A stretch of DNA of 64,000 bases from Phyllobacterium sp. OV277 (GTDB lineage Bacteria; Pseudomonadota; Alphaproteobacteria; Rhizobiales; Rhizobiaceae), in the NCBI RefSeq assembly GCF_900104355.1, contig NZ_FNIY01000002.1, positions 310,001 to 374,000 of the forward strand, written 5' to 3'. The notes under the pieces are model-generated. The model did no database searches, had not been told where the DNA came from, and saw only the letters and a list, made by a program, of their open reading frames with translations. This document shows positions 1-8,508 of the stretch, in pieces (the first letter of the stretch is position 1; each line of letters begins with the position of its first letter). Made by a program: the position numbers and the translations under genes.

Positions 1-52
1 TTTCTGGAATACGTAGTACTTGGTGCAAATGAAGTGCTTCTTTGCCGTGGGT

Positions 53-71
53 CCTCGGGTCGAGCCCGAGG
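53..71. repeat. Short palindrome fragment
   Basis: Arms CCTCGGG (53-59) and CCCGAGG (65-71) flank a five-base loop. The surrounding wording (cctcgggtcgagcccgagg followed by atgacgg) resembles a dispersed intergenic palindrome found in many alphaproteobacteria. It lies in the non-coding left edge of the window, where I see no gene between 1 and 196. Confidence 0.5.
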
Positions 72-85
72 ATGACGGAGGGGGG

Positions 86-176
86 GTGGATTACAGGGAG
101 CCACGTTCTGCAAGGTTGGTGATTAGCGTTACAGCACCACTCTCCCTCATGGTGAGCTTGTCGAACCACGCACAAC
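86..176. repeat. Half copy of the tggttcgacaagctca repeat
   Basis: Positions 141-175 match the right arm of the inverted repeat at 5660-5696. Positions 86-130 resemble the interior of that same element (ggattacaggga, then ttctgcaaggtt and gattagcg). The left arm is missing, so this is a degraded or partial copy of one repeat family that occurs three times in the window. Confidence 0.65.
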
Positions 177-196
177 AAGCCCCCACCAAACCAAAT

Positions 197-361
197 TCAG
201 CTGCGGGTCATCTCGCGGGCGATGCGGGTAAAATCGGCCTGCTTGATGCCGATATCGGCGCGGTCTGCCGGGCTCATGGCATTCAGCAAAGCCATGGCAT
301 TGCGGAAATCCTGATCCTTGCGGCGACGCCCGCGCGTGGTGAAATCAAAAATGAAGCTCAT
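197..361 (-). CDS. DUF1127-like small protein
   Basis: A 54-residue basic protein when started at MSFIF. The C-terminal half has the DUF1127/YjiS signature shape, a helix rich in Leu and Arg followed by an R-x-D-I-G-I segment and a second helix (ADRADIGIKQADFTRIAREM). Proteins of this family in alphaproteobacteria are short and arginine-rich and have been tied to RNA turnover and stress adaptation. A longer start at 406 is possible, but the extra 15 residues do not look conserved. It follows the small lipoprotein gene on the same strand. No ribosome binding site is clear at either start. Confidence 0.6.
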   Translation of the reverse strand: MSFIFDFTTRGRRRKDQDFRNAMALLNAMSPADRADIGIKQADFTRIAREMTRS

Positions 362-432
362 TGGTGGTATCCGTGTCTCTGTTTTCTGGACACAGGATAG
401 TTCCACACACTCGGATTGTGCAGTGCAATATC

Positions 433-449
433 TGCATGGGACCCATGCA
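433..449. repeat. 17-bp perfect palindrome
   Basis: TGCATGGG and CCCATGCA flank a single A. It sits 13 bases past the stop of the small lipoprotein gene on the minus strand. It could fold as a hairpin, but no T-run follows on that strand, so a terminator role is unproven. It could also bind a regulator in front of the DUF1127 gene. Confidence 0.45.
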
Positions 450-462
450 ATAGCTCAATTCC

Positions 463-660
463 TTACCAACCCACCTGCTCGGCCTCGTCGACCGTCAGCG
501 GTTTGATACCCGGCGTTAATGGCTCGGGTTTTTCGTCCTGCATGACAGGGGATGCCGGTGTGGGTTGCCGCACGGTGGTGCAGGCAGCAACGCAGATAAG
601 AAGCGTGCCGAAGGCAAACACCCGCGCCGTAGCGCGGGTGAGACTGAAAGCAGCTGCCAT
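463..660 (-). CDS. Small lipoprotein
   Basis: A 65-residue protein with a basic N-terminus, a hydrophobic stretch and a lipobox-like VAAC at about residues 22-25. This predicts cleavage, lipidation of the cysteine and export. The mature part is short, Pro-rich and acidic (EKPEPLTPGIKPLTVDEAEQ) and belongs to no family I recognise. The gene begins 35 bases after the lepA stop and may be cotranscribed with it. A longer reading to 957 would overlap lepA out of frame and is not credible. Small lipoproteins of this sort are common in the alphaproteobacterial envelope. Function unknown. Confidence 0.6.
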   Translation of the reverse strand: MAAAFSLTRATARVFAFGTLLICVAACTTVRQPTPASPVMQDEKPEPLTPGIKPLTVDEAEQVGW

Positions 661-695
661 GTCTGAAAAAACGGGTTTCACGTTTTCGAAACGGC

Positions 696-2504
696 TCAGT
701 TGTCGCTCATTTTCAGGGCTTGAATAAAGGCTTCCTGCGGGATTTCGACCTTGCCGAACTGGCGCATGCGCTTTTTGCCTTCCTTCTGCTTTTCCAGAAG
801 CTTGCGCTTGCGCGAGACGTCGCCGCCGTAGCACTTTGCCGTCACGTCCTTGCGCAGGGCCGAGATGGTTTCGCGCGCGATCACCGTGCCGCCAATGGCC
901 GCCTGAATCGGGATCTTGAACATGTGCTTGGGGATGAGATCTTTCAGCTTTTCGCACAGATCACGCCCGCGCTTTTCGGCGGCGGCGCGGTGCACCATCA
1001 TGGACAGCGCATCGACAGGCTCGCCATTCACCAGCACCGACATTTTGACGAGGTTGCCCTCGCGGTAATCGGACAGGTGATAGTCGAAAGAGGCATAGCC
1101 CTGACTGATGGATTTCAGCCGGTCGTAGAAATCGAACACCACTTCGTTGAGCGGCAGATCGTAAGTGACCATGGCGCGCTTGCCGACATAGTTGAGATCG
1201 ACCTGAATGCCGCGGCGGTCCTGACACAATTTCAGGATCGAACCGAGATAATCATCGGGGGTGAGGATCGTCGCGCGAATCCACGGCTCCTCGATGGTGG
1301 CGATCTTCATCACCTCCGGCATATCAGCGGGGTTGTGCAACTCCTTCTGCGTGCCATCGGTCATGTTGAGCTTGTAGACAACGCTTGGGGCGGTGGCGAT
1401 AAGATCAAGGTTGAACTCGCGCTCCAGCCGCTCCTGAATGATTTCGAGATGCAGCAGCCCAAGGAAGCCGCAGCGGAAACCGAAGCCGAGCGCCGCAGAG
1501 CTTTCCATTTCGAAGGAGAACGAGGCATCGTTGAGGCGCAGGCGGCCCATGGCGGCGCGCAAATCTTCAAAGTCAGCCGCATCAACCGGGAAGAGGCCGC
1601 AGAACACCACGGGTTGTGCCGGCTTGAAACCGGGCAGGATGCTATCGGTCGGGCGCTTGTCCTCGGTGATGGTATCGCCGACGCGGGTGTCGGCCACTTC
1701 CTTGATCGAGGCGGTGATGAAGCCGAATTCGCCGGGTCCAAGCTCGTCCACAGCCAGCATTTTTGGCGTGAACACGCCGGTGCGTTCAACCGGATATTTC
1801 GCGCCGGTGCCCATCATGCGGATGGTCTGGCCCTTTTTAAGAACGCCATCAATGATGCGCACGAGAACGATAACGCCGAGATAGGCATCGTACCAGCTAT
1901 CGACAAGCATGGCTTTCAGCGGCTTGGTGCGGTCGCCTTCGCGCGGCGGCGGCAGCTGGTTGACGATCGCCTCAAGCACATCAGGAATGCCAAGGCCCGT
2001 CTTGGCCGAAATCAGCACGGCCTGGCTGGCATCAATGCCGATGACTTCCTCGACCTGCTCGCGGATACGCTCCGGCTCGGCGGCGGGAAGATCGACCTTG
2101 TTCAGCACCACGACAATCTCGTGGTTGTTGTCGATGGCCTGATAGACATTGGCGAGGGTCTGCGCCTCGACGCCCTGCGAGGCGTCAACGACAAGCAGCG
2201 AGCCTTCGCAGGCGGACAGCGACCGCGACACCTCATAGGCAAAGTCGACATGGCCGGGCGTGTCGATCAGGTTGAGGATATAATCCTCGCCATTATTAGC
2301 CTTGTAGTTCAGCCGGACAGTCTGCGCCTTGATGGTGATGCCGCGCTCGCGCTCGATATCCATCGAGTCGAGCACCTGTTCCTTCATGTCGCGCAGCTCT
2401 AGCCCGCCTGTCTGCTGGATCAGGCGGTCGGCAAGGGTGGATTTGCCATGGTCGATATGGGCGACGATGGAAAAATTACGAATGTGGTCAAGTGGAGTGC
2501 TCAT
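696..2504 (-). CDS. lepA: Elongation factor 4 (LepA), ribosomal back-translocase
   Basis: A 602-residue translational GTPase, full length for the family. The G domain shows G1 [10 protein letters not shown]3 DTPGHVDF and G4 NKVD within the first 140 residues. Domain II, the EF-G-like domains and the LepA-specific C-terminal domain (ending [18 protein letters not shown]... and [10 protein letters not shown]) follow. EF4 acts on the ribosome and membrane and aids translation under ionic or magnesium stress. The ATG at 2504 gives the canonical N-terminus ([20 protein letters not shown]). It faces the phospholipase D-like gene across a 114-bp gap. Confidence 0.98.
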   Translation of the reverse strand: MSTPLDHIRNFSIVAHIDHGKSTLADRLIQQTGGLELRDMKEQVLDSMDIERERGITIKAQTVRLNYKANNGEDYILNLIDTPGHVDFAYEVSRSLSACEGSLLVVDASQGVEAQTLANVYQAIDNNHEIVVVLNKVDLPAAEPERIREQVEEVIGIDASQAVLISAKTGLGIPDVLEAIVNQLPPPREGDRTKPLKAMLVDSWYDAYLGVIVLVRIIDGVLKKGQTIRMMGTGAKYPVERTGVFTPKMLAVDELGPGEFGFITASIKEVADTRVGDTITEDKRPTDSILPGFKPAQPVVFCGLFPVDAADFEDLRAAMGRLRLNDASFSFEMESSAALGFGFRCGFLGLLHLEIIQERLEREFNLDLIATAPSVVYKLNMTDGTQKELHNPADMPEVMKIATIEEPWIRATILTPDDYLGSILKLCQDRRGIQVDLNYVGKRAMVTYDLPLNEVVFDFYDRLKSISQGYASFDYHLSDYREGNLVKMSVLVNGEPVDALSMMVHRAAAEKRGRDLCEKLKDLIPKHMFKIPIQAAIGGTVIARETISALRKDVTAKCYGGDVSRKRKLLEKQKEGKKRMRQFGKVEIPQEAFIQALKMSDN

Positions 2505-2618
2505 GCGCGCGATTTAGCAGTGAACCGGCAAAACGCAAAGCGGGAAATGCAGGGACACTGTCACATGTCTGCATCGAACGTGCTATATTTTGCCCCTGTG
2601 CCACACACGGGGGATGTG

Positions 2619-4382
2619 ATGATGGACGAATTCTTCAATTTCAAAGAGACGGATGGGTTCCGCGTCAAGCTGTGGCGCGGCGAATATATGTGCCTGCTGG
2701 GCTTCGACGTGGATGCGCCGGAGGATGATTTTGTCGGGTTCGCGGTGGAATATAAAGAGCCGAAGGGCACAAAATTCCTCAATCTGCGCAACCGCATTGC
2801 CTTTGATTATGGCGAACCCGCCAAGAAGGCGGTGACGGGCGGGGTCAAATTTCCCACCACCGAAGCGCCGCTACAAATGTTCCGCTGGGTGCATTTTCCC
2901 TATGAGCCGCAGGACGGTATCTATACCTATCGCATCACAAAGATGCATATGCCTGAAGATGGCAGGCTGGTACGCGGCACCATGATCGAGCTGCCGATCC
3001 GCTATGATGCCGTCACCTATGACGGATTTCTCGATATCGGCTTTACCCGTAACTTTGCCTCCTCGCAGGCGTTCGAGGACAAGAAAAAGCAGTTGCATCT
3101 GACCAATGACATCATCCCCAGCAATGCGGATGATGGTCTTGCCTTTGCGGCCAAGAAAGCCGAGATCGCCAAGACAGGCATTTATGACTGGCTGGGTTTT
3201 GAGGCGCACCGGCTGCTGTTCGGCTTTCTCGACTGGGCGGTGAAGGACCCGACCATCGAGGTGGATGCGCTGGCCTATGATCTGAATGAGCCGGATTTTC
3301 TGGCGCAGCTGGAAAAGCTCGGCAGCCGTTTGCGTGTTATCGTCGATGACTCAGGCGCTGTCGACAAGAAGACCGGCGAGAAAAGCGGGCATGGTGCGCC
3401 TGATAGTGCGGAAACACAGGCGGCAGCGCGGCTTGTCACCAGCGCCGGGGCTGACCATGTAAAGCGCGGGCATTTTCGCGGGCTGCAACACAACAAGGTG
3501 CTGATCGCCAAGCGCAATGGCGTGCCGGTGCGGGTGCTGGGCGGATCGATGAATTTCTCGTTTCGCGGGTTTTACATTCAGGCCAACAATCTGTTCATTT
3601 TTGATGACGAGACGGTCGCCGGGCTGTTCGAGCAGATGTTCACGCTGGCTTTCACCGACATGGAGAACTTCCAGAAAGATCCGTTCTCCAAGGTCTGGCA
3701 TTCGGTGAAACGCGAGGGACGCCCGGCGGTGCATATCTGTTTCTCGCCGCACAAATCGTCTGACCTGTCGCTGCAGCCGGTGGGCGGAGCCATCGATCAG
3801 GCCACATCCTCGGTGTTCTATTCCTTCGCCTTCATGAACCAGACGAAATCCGGACCGGTGCGCGAGGCACTGGACCGGCTGATCAAGAAGCCGCTGTTCA
3901 GCTATGGCGTGGTCGACAAGAAAAGCGGCATGGAAATCCAGAAGCCGAGCGGCGAGAACGGGCTCGTTGATTTTGCCTATCTCGCCAAGAATGCACCGGA
4001 GCCGTTCAAGAGCGAATGGTCCGGGGGGAGCGGCATCAATATTCACCACAAATTCGCGGTGGTGGATTTCGACAAACCAACGGCAAAAGTCTTTACCGGG
4101 TCGAGCAATTTTTCACCCTCGGGCGAGATGGGCAATGGCGATCATCTCGTTATCATCGAGGATCAGCGCGTGGCGACCGCCTTTGCCATCGAGGCGCTGC
4201 GCATGTTCGACCATCTGAACTTTCGCAACCGTATGCAGGTGGAAATTGCAACACAGCCCAAGAAGATCACGCTGAAAAAGCCCAAGGCGATATCGGGCGA
4301 GGCCAATGCATGGTTTGACAAATTCTATGTGGCGGGCAGCCAGCGTGAGCGGGACCGGCTCACCTTTTCGCGTCAGTCGTAA
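2619..4382 (+). CDS. Phospholipase D-like protein with two HKD regions
   Basis: A 587-residue protein from the ATG at 2619, chosen because GGGGGA lies just upstream; a start at 2565 is also open. The N-terminal 230 residues are a beta-rich region of unknown role. Two PLD half-sites follow. The first, HNKVLIAK near residue 291, keeps His and Lys but has Lys where the HKD aspartate should be, followed by GGSMNFS. The second, HHKFAVVD near residue 476, is intact and is followed by TGSSNFS. PLD-family enzymes need both half-sites for phosphodiester cleavage, so the degenerate first site is notable. No signal peptide is visible. It ends overlapping the convergent cydB by 10 bases. Substrate unknown. 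Confidence 0.85.
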   Translation: MMDEFFNFKETDGFRVKLWRGEYMCLLGFDVDAPEDDFVGFAVEYKEPKGTKFLNLRNRIAFDYGEPAKKAVTGGVKFPTTEAPLQMFRWVHFPYEPQDGIYTYRITKMHMPEDGRLVRGTMIELPIRYDAVTYDGFLDIGFTRNFASSQAFEDKKKQLHLTNDIIPSNADDGLAFAAKKAEIAKTGIYDWLGFEAHRLLFGFLDWAVKDPTIEVDALAYDLNEPDFLAQLEKLGSRLRVIVDDSGAVDKKTGEKSGHGAPDSAETQAAARLVTSAGADHVKRGHFRGLQHNKVLIAKRNGVPVRVLGGSMNFSFRGFYIQANNLFIFDDETVAGLFEQMFTLAFTDMENFQKDPFSKVWHSVKREGRPAVHICFSPHKSSDLSLQPVGGAIDQATSSVFYSFAFMNQTKSGPVREALDRLIKKPLFSYGVVDKKSGMEIQKPSGENGLVDFAYLAKNAPEPFKSEWSGGSGINIHHKFAVVDFDKPTAKVFTGSSNFSPSGEMGNGDHLVIIEDQRVATAFAIEALRMFDHLNFRNRMQVEIATQPKKITLKKPKAISGEANAWFDKFYVAGSQRERDRLTFSRQS

Positions 4383-5377
4383 CGCAGTTCGCTCGCCTTG
4401 CCGCCAAACACCCGGTAGGCAAAGATCGAATAGCCGATAATGACAGGCAGCACCACGATGACGCCGACAAGAATAATGCCAAGGCTCTCCGGGGCGCTGG
4501 CGGCTTCAAAAATCGTCAGCCTGTCAGGCACCACATAGGGGTAAAAGGAATAGGCAAGCCCGGCAAAGCCGAGGGCAAAAATGCCCGCCATCATCACGAA
4601 TGGCAGGGCGGAATGCCGGTCATTGGCGGCGGGCAGATGGTCGAGCACATACCAGAGCGCGGCGAATAGCGATGCTGTAACCAGCGGCAGTGGTGCAAGC
4701 AGGATGATCTCCGGCAATGAAAACCATTTGGCGAAAATGCGCGGGCTGGCAAGGGGCGTTACCAGCGAGATCGCGATCATGCCAAGCGCGACGAAGACCA
4801 GCGAGCGACGCATGAGCAGCACGGCCTTGTGTTGGAGCGCGCCTTCGGTTTTATGGATGATCCACGCAGCGCCAATCGCCGCATAGGAGGCGGTAAGGCA
4901 GAGCCCGACAAGCAGACCAAAGAGAACGCCGGTCCAGGATTGATCAAGCCCGAGAATATAAACGCCGAGCATATAGCCCTGCGCCATGGAAGCGGTGATC
5001 GAACCGGCATAAAAGGCGAAATTCCAGCGCGGTTTCACATGCAGGTCGACCTTGGCGCGAAAATCAAAGGCGACACCACGCAGGATCAGGCTGATCAGCA
5101 TGATGACAACGGGGATATAAAGGGTCGATAGGACAACGCCGTGCGCAGCGGGAAAAGCCACCAGCAGCAGGCCAATGGCAAGCACCAACCATGTCTCATT
5201 GGCATCCCAGAACGGGCCGATAGCGGCAACCATGGTATCCCGCTCGGCATCATCAGTCCCGGCAAAGAGAATGCCGACACCGAGGTCAAAGCCATCGAGG
5301 ATTACATAAACAAGGATCGAGAAACCCATCAGCCCGGCAAAAATGAGGGGGAGAATGGTGGCTGCGTTGTAGGTCAT
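4373..5377 (-). CDS. cydB: Cytochrome bd-type quinol oxidase subunit II
   Basis: A 334-residue integral membrane protein with about eight or nine hydrophobic segments, in full agreement with CydB/CioB. The N-terminus carries GFSILVYVILDGFDLGVGIL, typical of the family. With CydA it forms the cytochrome bd oxidase that oxidises quinol and reduces oxygen to water without pumping protons. The length fits the short CIO (cyanide-insensitive) class. cydA and cydB are normally adjacent. Here 633 bp of palindromes and duplicated cydB 5' sequence separate them. No good Shine-Dalgarno sequence precedes the ATG, so expression may depend on the altered upstream region. Confidence 0.95.
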   Translation of the reverse strand: MTYNAATILPLIFAGLMGFSILVYVILDGFDLGVGILFAGTDDAERDTMVAAIGPFWDANETWLVLAIGLLLVAFPAAHGVVLSTLYIPVVIMLISLILRGVAFDFRAKVDLHVKPRWNFAFYAGSITASMAQGYMLGVYILGLDQSWTGVLFGLLVGLCLTASYAAIGAAWIIHKTEGALQHKAVLLMRRSLVFVALGMIAISLVTPLASPRIFAKWFSLPEIILLAPLPLVTASLFAALWYVLDHLPAANDRHSALPFVMMAGIFALGFAGLAYSFYPYVVPDRLTIFEAASAPESLGIILVGVIVVLPVIIGYSIFAYRVFGGKASELRYD

Positions 5378-5543
5378 GCCCGTGCACTAATGTCCCGCTC
5401 GGCATCATCAGTCCCGGCAAAGAGAATGCCGACACCGAGGTCAAAGCCATCGAGGATTACATAAACAAGGATCGAGAAACCCATCAGCCCGGCAAAAATG
5501 AGGGGGAGAATGGTGGCTGCGTTGTAGGTCATGCCCGTGCACT
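5238..5543 (-). repeat. Perfect 151-bp tandem duplication of the cydB 5' end
   Basis: Bases 5238-5388 (cydB codons 1-46 plus 11 bases upstream) are repeated without mismatch at 5393-5543, an offset of 155. The second copy keeps the ATG (5530-5532, read on the minus strand) but runs into the upstream flank of the intact gene, so it encodes only a truncated start of CydB. Absence of mismatches points to a recent event. Confidence 0.95.
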
Positions 5544-5562
5544 TTCGCTGGGATTGCAGGTC

Positions 5563-5696
5563 GATTGTGCGTGGTTCGACAAGCTCACCATGAGGGAGAG
5601 TGGTGGATTGCAGGGAACTCTATTCTGCAAAGTTTCTGATTGGCTTTGCACCCCACCCATCTCCCTCATGGTGAGCTTGTCGAACCACGCACAATC
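5563..5696. repeat. Long inverted-repeat element, 37-bp perfect arms
   Basis: Arms at 5563-5599 and 5660-5696 are exact reverse complements (core gtgcgtggttcgacaagctc) with a 60-base interior. The family occurs again at 32394-32547 and as a half copy at 86-176. The element sits between two partial copies of the cydB 5' end, exactly where the upstream copy stops matching cydB. Confidence 0.95.
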
Positions 5697-5717
5697 TTCA
5701 TGCAAATGGGCTGATCG

Positions 5718-5807
5718 AAGGATCACATAGATAAGGATCGAGAAGCCCATCAGTCCGGCAAAAATGTGGGGAAGAATGGTGGCTGTGTTGTAGGTCATGC
5801 CGGGCAT
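5718..5807 (-). pseudogene. Truncated, diverged cydB 5' remnant
   Basis: Thirty codons (MPGMTYNTATILPHIFAGLM... to YVIL) align with the start of the intact CydB but differ at several residues and about a dozen bases. The match ends where the inverted-repeat element begins, after which the reading frame turns into unrelated sequence. This copy lies nearer cydA and probably marks the original cydB start. The intact gene downstream would then be a second, diverged copy. Confidence 0.8.
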
Positions 5808-5825
5808 CGTGCTTGATGTTCAAAG

Positions 5826-5986
5826 CACCCCCCTCTGCCCTGTCGGGCATCTCCCCCACAAGGGGGGAGATCACATTGGCATAAGGGCCTTTGCACAACC
5901 GGAAACCTTTCAAATTTCGCAAAGACGGTATTGAAGGCTGATCTCCCCCCTTGTGGGGGAGATGCCCGACAGGGCAGAGGGGGGTG
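5826..5986. repeat. Long inverted-repeat element, 48-bp perfect arms
   Basis: Arms 5826-5873 and 5939-5986 are exact reverse complements around a 65-base interior. The core (ctctgccctgtcgggcatct) resembles a dispersed rhizobial palindrome often seen in spacers. It lies 24 bases downstream of the cydA stop, so the cydA-cydB message would fold into a very stable stem here. Confidence 0.95.
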
Positions 5987-6010
5987 AAACAGGAGGTTCA
6001 ACACCATTTC

Positions 6011-7372
6011 TTACGCTCCCCTCACAGGTTGACCCAATGGTTGGTCCTCAACGCCTGGTTCCGGCTGTTTGTCACCCTCTTTGGCAGCCTTGACCGCGAG
6101 GCGGATGATCACCCCGATATAAGCAAGCAAAAGCACAGCATAGACAACGAGGTAAGCCACGAGCGAAGAGGCAATCACCCCCGCTGACACTGGCCCAAGC
6201 GCATCAACGGTTCTGAGCACGCCGCTAACCAGCCAAGGCTGGCGGCCAATCTCGGTGGTGTACCAGCCGGCAAGTGTGGCCACCCATCCGGAAAGCGCCA
6301 TCGGCACCATCAGCATGGCGAGTGGTCGTGCGATGGTTCCGCGCCGCCACAGCATCCATGCGGCCATCCATGACACGAGCAGCATCAGCACACCCGTTCC
6401 AACCATGACCCGGAAAGCGAAGAACAACGGTAAGACAGGCGGATGGTTGCCTTCGAACTGGTTGAGACCGGGCACCACGCCTTGGGCACTGTGCCGTAGG
6501 ATCAGGCTGGCGCCATCGGGCACCGCAATCTCAAAACGGTTTTCCCTCGTTGCTTCATCAGGCAAGGCGAAGAGTACGAGTGGCACATTGGAGCCGGTTT
6601 CCCAATTGGCTTCCATGGCCGCAATTTTTTGCGGCTGATGTTCCAGCGTGTTGAGCCCATGCTGATCCCCGGCGAAAATCTGGATCGGGATAAGTATGGC
6701 TGCAAGATAGACCCCGGTGCGCAGGGTCTTCCACATGGCATCCGTGCGATCACCCAAAAGCCAGCGGAGGGCGGAAACACCCGCAATCAGAAACGATGCG
6801 GTCAGCGCCGATGCCAGCAGCATATGCACGAGGCGGTAGGGCATGGACGGGTTGAAGATGATGGCGACCCAGTCAGTGGCATATGCTTTGCCGCCGCGCA
6901 TTTCGAAACCGGCTGGTGTCTGCATCCACGAATTCAGCGCGATGATCCAGAATGCCGATACGGTGGTGCCGAAGGCCACAAGGAAAGTTGCCAGCGTATG
7001 AACACGATTGGACACGCGGCGAAAGCCGAAAAGCATGATGCCGAGAAAAGCAGCTTCCAGAAAAAAGGCTGTAAGGATTTCATAGGCCAACAGTGGACCG
7101 GCGATATTGCCGACAGTCTCCATATAGCCCGGCCAGTTGGTGCCGAACTGAAAGCTCATGGTGACACCCGAGACGACACCGAAAGCGAAGGACAGGGCGA
7201 ATACCTTGACCCAGAAATGGTAAGCTTTCATCCAGGCATCGTCGCTGGAGCGGATATAGCGGAGCTTGAAATACAAAAGTACCCAGCCGAGCGCGATGGT
7301 GATCGTCGGGAACAGGATGTGGAACGAGATATTCGCAGCGAATTGTATTCTCGACAGAATGAACGGATCCAT
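6011..7372 (-). CDS. cydA: Cytochrome bd-type quinol oxidase subunit I (CIO type)
   Basis: A 453-residue membrane protein with the CydA hallmarks: N-terminal RIQFAANISFHILFPTITIA with the haem-ligand His, and the conserved GWYTTEIGRQPW near residue 370. The Q-loop region is short, which is the mark of the CIO/cyanide-insensitive class rather than E. coli CydA. It binds haems b558, b595 and d and carries the quinol site. It would be first in a cydAB operon, but a large repeat-filled spacer follows. No cydDC or cydX gene is in the window. Confidence 0.95.
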   Translation of the reverse strand: MDPFILSRIQFAANISFHILFPTITIALGWVLLYFKLRYIRSSDDAWMKAYHFWVKVFALSFAFGVVSGVTMSFQFGTNWPGYMETVGNIAGPLLAYEILTAFFLEAAFLGIMLFGFRRVSNRVHTLATFLVAFGTTVSAFWIIALNSWMQTPAGFEMRGGKAYATDWVAIIFNPSMPYRLVHMLLASALTASFLIAGVSALRWLLGDRTDAMWKTLRTGVYLAAILIPIQIFAGDQHGLNTLEHQPQKIAAMEANWETGSNVPLVLFALPDEATRENRFEIAVPDGASLILRHSAQGVVPGLNQFEGNHPPVLPLFFAFRVMVGTGVLMLLVSWMAAWMLWRRGTIARPLAMLMVPMALSGWVATLAGWYTTEIGRQPWLVSGVLRTVDALGPVSAGVIASSLVAYLVVYAVLLLAYIGVIIRLAVKAAKEGDKQPEPGVEDQPLGQPVRGA

Positions 7373-7461
7373 GACGGCGTCCTTTCGCTGCGGACATATG
7401 TCACCGGAATGCGTTCAATGAGAAGTAGACATGCTGTCGCGCGGCATCACCTCTCGATAAT

Positions 7462-7488
7462 AATGGCCGCGGAAATTTCGCGGCCATT
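7462..7488 (-). terminator. Hairpin downstream of the beta-propeller gene
   Basis: A perfect 10-bp stem (AATGGCCGCG / CGCGGCCATT) with a seven-base loop lies 26 bases past the stop at 7514. The T-run that follows on the minus strand is poor, so termination may be inefficient or Rho-assisted. Confidence 0.5.
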
Positions 7489-7513
7489 GGGTAGAAACGG
7501 GATCGGGTGAGGA

Positions 7514-8392
7514 CTAGTTGAGCGAGCTGACCTTCACCGCCAGCAATTCGCCCTCATACATCATCGGGACGAAAATCGTATCGTCATTTGATCCGATATC
7601 GACATCACCGGGTTTGAACTGGGCGGCCAGCCGGGGTGACTGTCCTTCAACAATTTCATAAAGCGCGCCCTTTGCAGGATCGCTTAAATAGATGCGTCCG
7701 GGGAAGTTGACGATCCCGTCGACATTGGCAAAGCGAGTGGCCTTCGGGAAAGGCGTGACGGCCTTGCTTGCCAGATCAACAGAAACGAGCCCGCCCTGCT
7801 CATCCGTGCTGAAATCCGCATGTATCCCCGCGCCCCATGAGCCGACGACCAGTCGGTTGCCATCAACGATAATCCCATTGGGTGACTTCAGATCAGCGCT
7901 TTCCAGCCACAGTTCAATCTTGCCGCCGGAATAGCGATAGATGCGGTTGGCCAGCATATCCGTGACAAAGACATCGCCATTCCCGGAAGCCGCCACGTCA
8001 TTGAGGAATACCGCCTTGTCAGCGGCTAGGCTTTCAACGATTTTGCCCGTATCAAGGTCGACAATGCGCAGTTTGGTGATATCCGAGACAAAAAGTTTGT
8101 TGCCAACGATTGCCATACCCTTTGGCCCGTCAAAGCCGCTGGCCCAATCCATCTGGATAATCTGGCCATCCAGCGAGATGAGTGACAGATAGCCATTGCC
8201 ATCCACGGCATCCGGTGCGCCATTGATGTTGCTCACAATCAGACGCTGGTGCGCCTTGTCATAGAGTGCGGATTCCGGCGTTTTGAAGCCGGATACTTTC
8301 CAGACTTCCTTGGCAGGACCAGCATAGGCCTGACCAATAAAAACACTCGCGGCAACCGCGACGACCGATAAAATCCTGAAACCTGCGTGCAT
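7514..8392 (-). CDS. Exported SMP-30/gluconolactonase-like beta-propeller protein
   Basis: A 292-residue protein with a clear Sec signal peptide (cleavage after QAYA, about residue 24). The mature part shows repeated strands of the six-bladed SMP-30/strictosidine-synthase type, for example SNING, VSDI, VTDMLANRIYRY and SPNGIIVDGN. Relatives hydrolyse lactones or esters or simply bind ligands in the periplasm. The substrate cannot be told here. It is divergent from an XRE-type regulator over a 116-bp gap that contains an inverted repeat, so the regulator probably controls it. Confidence 0.75.
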   Translation of the reverse strand: MHAGFRILSVVAVAASVFIGQAYAGPAKEVWKVSGFKTPESALYDKAHQRLIVSNINGAPDAVDGNGYLSLISLDGQIIQMDWASGFDGPKGMAIVGNKLFVSDITKLRIVDLDTGKIVESLAADKAVFLNDVAASGNGDVFVTDMLANRIYRYSGGKIELWLESADLKSPNGIIVDGNRLVVGSWGAGIHADFSTDEQGGLVSVDLASKAVTPFPKATRFANVDGIVNFPGRIYLSDPAKGALYEIVEGQSPRLAAQFKPGDVDIGSNDDTIFVPMMYEGELLAVKVSSLN

Positions 8393-8461
8393 GATGTTTC
8401 TCCTTGCATGATCAGGAGAAGCATTAGATTATTGGTCTTCATGCGAAAGATACCTTCATTC

Positions 8462-8482
8462 AAGTATCATAAACCGATACTT
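8462..8482. promoter_or_regulatory. Candidate operator between divergent genes
   Basis: AAGTATC and GATACTT flank seven bases, a perfect 7-bp inverted repeat. A related half-site, aaagatacctt, lies at 8446-8456. It sits 26 bp before the XRE regulator start and in the leader of the beta-propeller gene, placed well for control of both by the regulator. Confidence 0.5.
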
Positions 8483-8508
8483 TTATGGTCGATCCGGGAT
8501 AAATTCTG

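Noticed and set aside
463-957. A longer 164-residue reading of the small lipoprotein
   Set aside because: The extra N-terminal part overlaps lepA out of frame and lacks any signal. The 65-residue version has a proper lipobox.
720-2402. A 560-codon open frame on the plus strand
   Set aside because: It is antisense to lepA, which is conserved over its full length. The translated product has no recognisable domain and is a by-product of GC-rich codon use.
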